A DNA stretch of 64,000 bases, taken from the NCBI GenBank assembly GCA_012934845.2, contig WNNJ02003798.1, positions 1 to 64,000 on the forward strand, written 5' to 3'. Of this stretch, positions 21,486-34,000 are shown in pieces. The stretch comes from Pomphorhynchus laevis (lineage: Eukaryota > Acanthocephala > Palaeacanthocephala > Echinorhynchida > Pomphorhynchidae). Every line of letters begins with the position of its first letter. Positions within the stretch are counted from its first letter, which is position 1. Position numbers and translations under genes: made by a program. Below the pieces are notes generated by a model that saw only the letters and a program-made list of their open reading frames with translations, searched no databases and was not told where the DNA came from.

Positions 21486-21948
21486 GCTTAAATATAAATT
21501 TAAGTTTAAATTGATATTAAATTTTAAATTTTGATAAATGGGATGGATTTGGGGAATAATGAGATTTTTTACAAAAATTACAAAATGCTACCATTATGCT
21601 ATTCATTACATAACTCGAATGAAAATGTGGATTTCAGTTAATTTGTATGCAAATCGTTTTCCAAATAACCTTAACGATGCAGTAAAATACTTTCAAAAAG
21701 AGTGAATTATGATTTGTTCTGTCTTGCCTTATTTCAAAATTATTGTGAAATAGTGTACCATTCTCACACTTGGAATTTTTATTTATCGTTTTAGGTAAAA
21801 ATTATATTATATTTTGTTATTTATTATTTTGGTAATAATACATTTCTATGCTTAAATTAAAAATTAGTTAAAACTCTAAAAGAAAACTGAGTAGATACGA
21901 CAAGAGAATGATAGTTAATTTCGAAATTAATTTTGTCATTGTTATTTT
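21486..21948. other. no gene seen; 3' flank of RABAC1
   Basis: AT-rich; expected to hold the RABAC1 3' UTR (candidate signal aataaaa in reverse orientation was not resolved). Confidence 0.4.
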
Positions 21949-22034
21949 TCACACCTCCACACGCTCAAATTCTTCATCACTCTGTAGCGGAGTATAGAAT
22001 ATAGAATGCAAAAGGATACACGTCAAAGTTGCTC
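21949..22034 (-). CDS. RABAC1: RABAC1 exon 5 (terminal)
   Basis: Acceptor ttctgttcag before 22034. Reads (G)ATLTCILLHSIFYTPLQ, then the acidic tail, stop TGA at 21951-21949. The split Gly codon G|GA fits exon 4. Confidence 0.92.
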
Positions 22035-25000
22035 CTGAACAGAAAGGGATTTACTCAATACAGAAAATATATAATTATTATATTCAAACACGCAATGATA
22101 TATCAATGTATCTGATTTTTCCACAACCATTTACTTAATAAACCGCAAAAATAACGATTGAGGACATTTTATTTAAACATTCTAAAATAAACGAATGCTG
22201 AAATGAATTTTTTTAATCCTAAAATTTCTTCTATTCATGAACTAACTAAGTTTTTCTATTCAAAATTATATTTTGATACATTTATTACAGTGACCTAATC
22301 GAATGTCTGAAATGATCGATTATTCGATCGATCATATATCGATGATAACAATAAAATTTTAAACACTAATAAGCGAAGTTGTTTATCCAAATACCGAAAT
22401 TCTTAATACAACTAATATTGTGGATAAATGCACAAATATCTCAGTTTTTTTGTGAACTTTTATAATTTTTAAAAATTTTTGGAAAATATTAAAATTTTAT
22501 TTTAAATATAAAATTTTCTTTTGATCGAAAATTTTTCCAAAGTAACGGATACCGACCACTGTGGTGGAAGTGAACATAGTAGTAACTGAACAAAGTGTTG
22601 GCTTCATATGTTTACTAAAATATATTTTTAACTTGGATACTATATTCAAAAGCATTATATAAGCATTAATTGGATTATAAAAATTTTTATATAAAAAATC
22701 TCAATTATAGAAAAAACGAGAAGTATTAGTTAAATGATTCGATCCTCACATCGACAAGAGGCTATTCATAAGAATTAGTTAACTGATCCGATTCACAGTT
22801 ATACATCCAAAAAAAGGCTTTTCAGAAGATGAAATAATATTCTACGGTTCTTTGTGCTTTCATATCGCCCACAATATTTAATTCCGAACAAAAAATAAAA
22901 AATAAATGGATTTTAAAAAATATTAAGAAAAAAAAACTTTTTTTAAGTTAAGGATATTCTTAAAAGTATAAAATAATTGAAATTTTTTTATTCTTTGCCG
23001 TATTTCTTTAAACATGTATACTGTAAGATATTCAGAAAGCATGCCACATTTTATTCTATATTGTATTTTCAATATTTGTTTGCATGGAGCCAAATATTCT
23101 CGATATACTATGCAAGCATAAAGAACCTAATCTACATTCAAAACCTCATAATTAATCAATCGGGATCATTTTGTTGCAACAGTGATGAAGTTATCAACTC
23201 TTGCATATGTCACGAGTGCGTCAAACCTTACCAGCAAGGTATTTTACCTATACAAGTCATTAATCATAATTTGTACCAAAACTGATTTAAATTGGTGTTG
23301 TACGAAAAGGGTAACCGCATGGTTGAACATGTTCAATACGCTTTATGCATAGTCAGATTAAGTTATAAACTTTTCCTAATCAAGTTAAATTAGACAAAAT
23401 ACGATATTTTATACGTACTGTATTTTATTTAAAACTATATGTTCCCTAAATTCAAAATAATTAATCAATTGAGAATAAACAATCAAAGCAATGCTAAGGT
23501 AATATTGTAAAACCTTGAAGTTAAAAAAATTATCCAAAAAACATTAAATAAAGCATTTAATTAAATAATTGAAAATACGTTTGATTAATTAAATGAGCAC
23601 ATCATTATAATATTAAATAAAAATATAAAATTATTCAAAGTATTAAATTTAGAGTTAAATTTAACTTTAAAATCTTATGTATTTAAATAATTATTTTTCA
23701 AATTATATGATTAGAAATTAAATGATTATGTGATAAAAAGGTTAAAATATTTTCACATAAAGGATATTATAGATCAATATAAAGATCTATAAGAAATTGC
23801 ATTAGGAAACAAATTACAACTAACTTATAGGTTGTTCGCTATCAGAAATGATCCAATAATAAAAGAATAACGTAAATAAATGTATAACGATACTTTACGG
23901 ATATATATTTTATTATAAATAAAAATTGATATATATATATATATACAGTTCGTAATATCCATGAAACCACATTGGCAAACGAAAACTAGTTGGTAATTAC
24001 CATTCAAATTATAATTTTAATGATTAAAAAATTTACGATTGAAAAAATAATTAAATAATAATTATATAATTAAAATAATTTATAATTTATTAAAAGAATT
24101 TATAATTGTGCAAATCGAAGCAAAAACTTACCGAGTAGCCAGAAGAGCGTTTTTGTTGCTCCGATTAAAATAAAAAGCGGAATTGAGAGCGCAAGAACTA
24201 CTATATATTGATAAACAAGAGGAATTTCTCTTCCTAAAATAGAAAACATCAGATTACAAATTTGGATTTTATTATCTTGTATTGAGAGGCATTTTATGAA
24301 TTTGTGAAACTAGGAAAAGTTTCTAGCAAAATATAAAAAGCTTTTTTAAAACTTTTCCTATTTGGTTTTAAAGTGTATTTGGTAGAATTTAAAGTGTATT
24401 TGGTAGAATTTTTTGATCCCTTTATCGAAGCTATAAAATGCTCCGTGAATGTTTAATGAAATAATCATTATTAATAATGTTTAATTATAACTAATTATTA
24501 ATTTCTTACAAATAAAAAACTAGAAAACAAATTAAGAAATCTTACAAATTCGAAATCGTAAAAAATTACCAAATCCGATATGTTAGATATTTTGAATATC
24601 TAATATTTTATCTAATAATTTAGTAAATTATAAATTAATAAACTGATTTTGCAATTTGTAAACGATAAAATATACGATAAAAATTCGTATACATTTTGGA
24701 AAACATTTCACGAATATGATCATTTGCGAATTCGATCATTTAAAGGAGTTAATCATTTTAATTTATCATTTAATCTTTTCACGTTTAATTTAATATTCAA
24801 GTGGTTTTACTACCAAAGACACCGAAGTGTGAATGTTTATTAATTGTAATTGTGACATGCTTTATAATTTATAATTATTTATATTTATTATATCTTATAA
24901 TAAAATAATCAAAAAGAAATGAAAATAATAATTTTCTAATAATTCAATCATAAATTTCATTTTTTCGTGTACTTGTGTAGATTCTGGGAAACAATCTGGG

Positions 25001-28000
25001 TCAGTCATCCAAAAAAGCAAAAAGTTCATATTTATAAGTGTGACAATGTCGGTGTGTGTAAGTTTTCGATTGACGGGATTTCTGCTGCCAACAATCACTT
25101 TTACAATTAGTGAAATTGGGGCAAACAATTTCACTAATTTAGCAGTTTCGCTAAATAATGCATTTTTACAAAGACGTTACTTAATCAGATTATTAATAGA
25201 AATTATAATTTTAAATAATAATTTAAAATAGTATTTTCATTAATTAAATTCAAATGTATTGAGTTTAAATTTAACAAATAATCTAGGCTTTCAATAAGTT
25301 ACCATAAACAATATTTTAAATAATATTGCAAGTGTTAAATTATACCACGTTACGTCATCGTATCATTAACTTTTTAATTAAATTATAACGAATTTCAATT
25401 TTCGAAATTTTAATTTTTAATTATTTTGAATAATTAAATTCAAATTTATAAAATTTAAATATATTTGTAACATAAAAGTATAATATCATAAGAATAAAAA
25501 TTTATGCACTAACACGTTACCATAAAATAATATGTAAAGTTTAAATTTAAAAAGTTGAATTTGACAATTAATTTTACATGAACATTTCTTAATATCCAAA
25601 TCATATTTGTTTTGCTACCATAAAAAAACATTTATTATTTTATAATATTTAAAAAAAATAACATTTTATCTAAATAGTACTTGCCTAATAAAACTAGTCT
25701 CGAACGTTGATTTCTCTTGCTAATATAATAGCATAATCCTAATGTAAACCCGATAACCAAAAGCAATGACGGCGAGGTAATTCTAAAAGTACATTTGTTG
25801 ATTAATAAATGATAATGAATTGATATTTTAATTTAATAATAAAAACAATTAAAATTTTATTGTTAAAAACTTAAAATGAAGACAATTACATGTTGATACA
25901 TTTATTGCAGTGACCTAATCGAATGCCTGGAACTAAGTATTTTATAATCGATTATTCGATCGATCACATATCAATGATAACAAACAAATTTTAAACACTA
26001 ATAAGCGAAGTTGTTTATCCAAATATCATAATTCTTAATACAACTAATACTGGTGATAAATGCACAAATAAATATGTAAGCCAGACGCGAAAGAATGACG
26101 AATGCCGTTTCGTCATCACAATGACTCATCAGTGCCAGATCCCTCCCACTACTGGATGCAGTGGATGACTGCATCCACTGCAGTCATCCACTGCATCCAG
26201 TAGTATTTGGACTCTGCAAATACTGGATGCAGTAGTGGGAGGGACTACTGCATCCAGTAGTATTTGGACTCTGCACAAATAAATGATAATTCAATAAGGA
26301 ACAATTAAATGATTGAATTGAATGATAATTCAATTCAATAAGGAACAATTAAAATTATTATTGTTTAGAACTTAAAATGAAGAAAATTACATTTTGATAC
26401 ATTTATTTGACACTCATGATGTCAATTGTAAATGTAATCAAGTAATACCTTGTCGAATATAGTGCATACCAGATTACATACCAGTTATGTAATTCTTAAA
26501 TTGTGATTTGTCGCAATTAGGCAATGAAAGTTGAATTTCACGTATTATTTGAATGACTTTCGAAACACGTTTAATTGGATAGTACCAATATTGAATAGTA
26601 CTAATTAGGTAGTATTGACATTTGTTTGTAAACCAATTACTTTAAATGCAATGGAACCGTTTTCGCTCGAATCGCATGCCACTTGGTGACGTATAAATAT
26701 ATCATTTCTCGTGAAAGCCGCAAACGTTATTCCTCTTTGAAACGCGAATTATTTGACACTCATTATGTCAATTGTAAATGTCATCATATAATACCTTGTC
26801 GAATATAGTGCATACCAGATGTATATGAGTTCAAGAACTTTGGGGTACTGCTCTCAAATGGTGTAAGAACTCAAAAGAGATTGACACACGGATCTATTCG
26901 AATAATTCAGTAATGCGGTATGTACAAATCTTTTGTGGTGAGGCTGAAGCTGGGACAGATTTATAGTTTAATCTTCTTTCTAATTTTAACCTAATTTGAT
27001 TCTAATGTTTATGAGCTCCGGGTATATAATTTAATCTTCAATCCCATGAGCTCAGGGTAAGGACTGAACTTATAAAATCCATAATACACGCGATCGAAGT
27101 AATGTACCTTCGTACTATGGTCGGTTTGAGATTCAAAGATAAAGTTAGATGATTGACAACCGCGAAAATATAAGACTCCAAGCTTTTTCAAATTGAAGGA
27201 GGTCAGTTAAAATAAACAGGACACAGTCTGAAGATTGCACTAGGAAACATGTTGCTAATGAGATGCATAAGACTGAGTTTTATATAAAGAGGCTCCGTGG
27301 TTAACTTCGGTACATTTTGAAAGATTAAATCGTATAAGAAAGCTGAGGGACGCCTCAGGCATCCAAAAGTGGGATTTGATATGTCAATTAATATTGAGAA
27401 TCATTTAGTAACTTGATTTGTAAACTGCATCCACAATCCGATATCCGGATAAGTGATGAATACAACTTTATATCTTGTCAAAATAATGATATGTAATTCT
27501 TAAATTGCGATTTGTCGCAATTAGGCAATGAAAGTTGAATTTCACGTATTATTTGAATGACTTTCGAAACACGTTTAATCGGATAGTACCAATATTGAAT
27601 AGTACTAATTAGGTAGTATTGACATTTGTTTGTGAACCAATTACTTTAAGTGTAATGGAACCGCTTTTGCTCGAATCGTATGCCACTTTGTGACGTATAA
27701 ATATATCATTTCTCGTGAAAGTCGCAAACGTTATCCCTCTTTGAAACAGGCCAGTTATGAAAAAGTAACGAAAAGTTATAACGGGTCATATGAAACCGCA
27801 GCATCACGCTATCAACTTGTCGCGAAGAAAACTAAGCCTTGTCCAATTCCAACGATTTACCGTCTTTTTGAGTGCGTATTTGTGTTGAGATATCTTGTTT
27901 TTAGTTCTTGTTTAATTGAGCTCTTCACTAGGTCAAGTATTAGCTGACCTTTACATGACGAAGTAGGTGAAGGTTATCGTTGAATAGCTACCGTATTTAG

Positions 28001-31000
28001 TAAAATGGTGTAGATACGTCGATGACGTATTTTGTATCTTTGATGAAAAGCAGAAACTAAAAACGATACAAAGCAAACTTAACAATAAGTATCCGGCCAT
28101 TCAATGGAAAGCGACAATAGAGGAGAATAAAAATATCTCATTTCTAGATGTTCTTGATCTACATCATAACATAATACAAACAACTGTGCACAGAAAACGG
28201 GTATACCTTGTTGTACTACTCATAGGAACACTCATAGTCTAATTAAATACAAAATTTCAGCGGCTTGATCACTTTTCAAAAGAATACAACAGATTTGATC
28301 AAATCCTATTGACAAAATATACAAATGTAAAAAAGGGGATATCTTGAAGAAGAGATACTTTCCTGAAGTTATTATACGAAAAGCCTACTATCAGGCAAAA
28401 ATTATCTGAAACAATATTCTTCAATTAATCTCGCCAACAAATTTGTTAGCGACCTTTGCACTAATCGTTTTAAAATGATATGTCGGAAATCATACTATAA
28501 TACATTATTGTTTCAAAATAGAAATTCAATCTTGGTGATTTGCTCAATAAAAAACCTAAACGTGAGTCGTCTGAAATTGTATACATGATACCTTGTTCGC
28601 AATGTCTTAGCAAATATGTAGGCCAAATTAAACAAGGATTAAAAACATAAGCATCTCAACACAAATACGCACTCAAAAAAGGTGATAAATTGTCGGCATT
28701 AGTCAACCACTGGCTTAGGCATGATCATCGTATAGACCTAGATCATGCCAGAATAATCGAAATAGATAGTGATTGGAAACGAAGACTCATAAAAGAATCG
28801 TTTATATTAAAAGCAATGTGAAGATAATGAAAGATAACAAATATAACTGAAGCTTAATGATACCGATAACAAATTTATAGTTGAAGGATCACGCACATTC
28901 TTCCAAAAATGCATGTGTATATAATACTAATGAATCAGTCGCTACGATTCATTTATTATTAATATTATTAATATTATTAATATTATTAATATTATTAATA
29001 TTCAACACAAAGTACGATCACTATCATTGTAAATAATGATCAAAGGAAAGTCTAAAGCTTTGCCTAGGTGTTGTGCGTGCTCTGATTCGGCAGCTAAATG
29101 CAAATGATGTGCAAGAGAGAAGAAACAATATAAGTATATATTATATATATTTACATTTTTATTTGTTTGCATAGTCGAAAGCTAGAGAACACTTTATTTA
29201 TTGTATTTTTCTCGATGTAAAAAAATGAAATTAAAATATTGATAACAATAACATATAAAGAGTAATATAATAAAATAATATTATTATAATATTATTATAA
29301 TATTATTATAAAATAATAAAGAGTATTTTATTTTGCCACATCGCCTTTTAGCTTGTGCTACATTAAAAATCCTTACAAATTAAAAAAGTATTGAATAATT
29401 AATGGATATTAAATCTTCCATATCAGTCTTCAATTCCTTGAGGTTTAGTGGCATGAAAAACGTGAAGTATAAAAATATTTTTATAAAAATACCATCAAAC
29501 AGAAAAAAGTAAAATATATAAATCAACACAATAATATTAAAAATAAATTAAAAATCATTAGTGGAAAATGTTTATGGATGGATAATAAATACTATACTTT
29601 GTATTAGAATAAGATACTATATAATCAAATTTAATCATTGGAAATACGTCCATATCAGTCTTCAATTCCTTGAGGTTTAGTGGCATGAAAAACGTGAAGT
29701 ATAAATTAGCAGCACTTGTGGCATTTTACACACAAACAACTATCGATAACTTTATGCGAATCCGATTAAATTAATCGTAATAGCCGTGTATTTAAGCTCT
29801 CCCTATCAGATCAGAAATATCTTCGCTGAGCCTGCCTCTATATTTTCTTGTGTATACAGGAAAGGAGAGGCAAAAAAATCTATTTTCTTCTTGACATTAG
29901 AGGTATGTTTGCTAAACCCGCATCTCTTCACTTTTTCTGTGTATATATGGAAGAATGAAAAATCTCAGTTTCTAGAATGGATATTTTCTTCTCGACCGCA
30001 TCTAAATGTGCTCTAAGCTGAACCGTAACCAGAAGATGTAACGCTTATCAAATGTGACTAGAAGAATATTGAACTTTATCTTGGGCCGATACGCTTTCGG
30101 AAGATCACTTTTTTGACATTCCTACCACGTTCTTTACGTAGTACCACAGACATTGATAGAATTAGGCGAAGTTGGTAGCACTTAAATCTAGCCAAAACCC
30201 TTAAATTGCTTTTGCAAAATTAGAAGCAACATTATTAAAAATAACGCAACGTCATGGACACTATACCCAAGTCGAGAGATATATCGTAGTGATCTCATAC
30301 CTCTTTATTCTCTTCACGTACTCCTTACTCTACATCCACCGTATCACTTCTCAATAATTAACATCCTTCCGTTAAAATCATCTCCAGTAACATCTCCGTT
30401 CAACCGTATCAGCAATCCACTAATGTCAAACATGCTCCAACCGTATCACTTCTCAAAAATTTACATCCTTCCGTTAAAATCGTATCCAGTAACATCTCCG
30501 ATCAACCGATTCAACAGTCATACATGCTCCAAACTATCTTAAATCTTCAATTAGCAGCCCTGTCATTCCCACGTTTATCTGCTCTTCTGCCTCTACTCCT
30601 ACCAAGTCTGTCCGTCCACCACTTCCACGTAATAGTTTTCCTTCACGCGATCGATGCATTATCATATCTAACTTAAAGCTTCCCGAATCTGTTTCTCCTC
30701 AATGTCGCCTCGATGATGTATCTGCTTTTAGGTATATCCTCTCAACGATTCTTCCTGATGATAATCCATCTCTTTTCAATAATATCTTTCCTGTATATTT
30801 TATCCGTTTAAACAAATCCACTAAATCCAATCATCTCAGTCCTCCACTCCCAAAAATCGTTTTCCGACATAGTTCACATGCCTCTTCAGTACTCTCCCAA
30901 CGTGTTAAACTTCTTACGACTTCATCGACTTGCCGTATCTTTCCTGACCGCTCCCCTTCTGATATTGCCCAGCTCAATTTAGCTCGCATTGAGAAACATC

Positions 31001-34000
31001 GACTTGAAACAAACGGCGAGTTATCCTTATCTATACGTCAAATCAACGGAAATTTGCACGTCGTACGCACGAGTCCAAAAATGCGATGGTGGATTTTTCG
31101 GCCTCGTGGATTAATCGGAGTCCAAAATTTAGAAGCAACATTATTTAAAAATAACGCAACGCCATGAACACTGTACCCAAGTCGAGAGTTATATCGTAGT
31201 CATTGTTATTTTTGAATTTTTATTTTCGAAATATTGGGGAAATGATCAACATTTTAGATTTTTAACTATCAACATTTTAGCAATCACATTAGATTTTTCA
31301 ACCATCTAAATCTGATCACAAAATAGTTCTAATACCGATTAAAATTTTGAGAACACAAATTTTTAGCAGCTTAAACACACAACGCTGTGTGTCTAAATTA
31401 CAGACGAAGAAAACGTTATAATTGTTTAGTCTAATTGCAAGATAATACATACAATTTCGTATCAATTCAATCAGTTGCATCAATCAAGCATAGTCGTTAT
31501 TGAACCACATGTCTAATTGTCGGGATAAAGTTGATTTCGTCGGGAAAAGTTGACTGGTAAAACATCCTTGGTTATTAATACTTACAATCGATTCAATCAG
31601 ACCGACACCAACTGTGTACAAACTACAAGAAGTACAGTGCTCGACACACAACTGCAGCGTCTGAACCACAATCGCCTGCGACAACAGTAAGTCTGAAGAA
31701 AACTTCCTCTGTGGATTTTGTGCTAACAAACTAATACGCAACCTCTCCCTTCAGCACACGTCCACTCAAACTTCCCCGTCGTTTCCGGTGTCCTTTCTCA
31801 AATCAGTGATCCTGTCACCATACACTTCCTATTCCATGTCATCTTCACTCATCAAACACCCCGTTTCGTCTCATGTCTCGTTTCTCAGTAAACTACATCC
31901 ATCAATCAAAATCACCTCCATCAACCTCCACGAACCTTCCATTCATAACATTACTTGGCATCGCTTGCCACCCTCAATATTATCTATATGCTCTTTTTCT
32001 CACGCTGTCGAACCTGCTACATTCATATCCTCAACTACCAGCTATCCTATCGTGACCTAACCCATTCACATCACTCGTCCTCCTTCACGGAAGCACTTTC
32101 ATTATCGAGATCGTTTGTTGAGGATTTTTTCATTCTCGTTTGTTGAGCGGGAATAGACTTTTCACAAATAGTTTATTGTTTAATATCTCGCTAATATATA
32201 AAATTACTCCTAGTAGATTAAATATTTAAAAAATATTAAAGTCGATATTAATATTTACACACTAAAAGGGCAATTTTAAAAATATAGTATACTAAAAATA
32301 AAAATGTCAAAGAATTTGACATTATTATACAAATTAAAAAAATCATTACTACTTTATTTAAAAAAATAAAAATAAAATTCTATAGCATCTCAAAATAAAT
32401 AAATTCTAAATATGAAAAACTTACACACAGTATAAGCCTAGGATAACAAATATCACCAAGTAGTTAGCCTGAAAGTATTCAACGTTTCTGATAAGTCGTC
32501 TACCAGCGCGTCTTGGTGTTTGCGGAACTTGAAAGCGGGCGGTATTAAAAAAGTCAAGCCACGATCGAACACTGTTTTTCTGTTGGTTATACCATTCTGT
32601 AGGACTTATCTTTGCAAACGAATTTAACGACCATCTAAGTAAGAGTAAATAGTATACTAACACAACATTTAAAAACTTATATTCTACAAATAAAATGTAC
32701 TTCCTACGGATTTCCTTTTCTATTTTAATTCTACAAAAGTTAATTAAAATATCTAATCTTTGGCTATAGCCAACAGTAAATAAATTAGTCTCATTATTAT
32801 ATCACATTATCAAGCAAACATTTTTTAAATTCATACATAATTAAAGTAACATGTTTCCTAAATAAAATGACAGATCCAATAAATGAAGAATTAAGTATGC
32901 ACAAATCTTAAAAAATTAAATTAATTTCTCGTAATCAAACTTACGAGAAATTGCTATGCAAATATGAGCGAACAAATGCTTTAAACTGTTTCTGACCCAA
33001 TACCTAGCAAATTTTATAAAAAACATTAAAAATTAATATTAAATTATTAAATATTTTAATTTCTAAGTTTTAAGATTTAAAATTACTAGAGAAATAATTT
33101 GTTAAATGACTAATCACAGAATTAATAAAAATTATTTAAATAATTAAACAAATAGTTTAGATTTGTTATCTTAATAAGACAGTTTCCGTAACCAAATATC
33201 TATTATAATATTCTTCTAAATATTCATATTGTCTATTTTAATGTTCCTACTGTCTATTCTAAATGTCTATTCTAACATATTTTTCAACATATCTTACTGT
33301 GTTGAGGCCAGTAATTTTGCGGTCAAAATAATCTTTTGAGCTGCTACATATGCTTACCCATCTGAATAAGACTACAAACCACTGCTCTCGTAAATAGTTT
33401 CAGATTTTATCTATCTCACTAAATGCAAGTCCGTATTCATCAAGTTTCCTCCGAAATTAATATTTACTACTTAATTTTAAGTTGATATACCTATGCAGTC
33501 ATTGTTACTATTGAAATTTTGATGACTATTTTTATTCTGCATCATACTTAAGTCCTATCTATAAGCCAATAGCAGTACGCTACATTTCAGTATTGGTGGA
33601 CTCATCAGCTACTGATATAATACCTACTTTTCACGTGTCGATCCTTTTAATGCTGGCTGACGATCACTCAATTCATCTGCCTTTTAGCAATTAGATTTAA
33701 TGAAATACTTTCGTCTAACAGTTTGCAAATTTAATTGAAATAATTTCTGTTTCAAATTAAATCATCGTTGGAAGGGGAATGTGCTACCTTCAATTTGAAA
33801 ACCTACCTTTTTTCCTAACGAATACTATTATCAAACTTTTTATCTAAGTTTGTTTCCTAATTTTAAGTCGATATAACTTTGCAGTCATTGTTACTATCTA
33901 AATTTTGATGACTATTTTTATTGTGCATGCTACTTTAGTCATATCTATAAGCCAATAGCAGTACGCTACATTTCAGTATTGGTGGACTCATCAGCTACTG

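Noticed and set aside
24895-25134. Exon of a secreted protein in RABAC1 intron 3
   Set aside because: Plausible-looking residues but no splice sites, no homology and strong AT bias.
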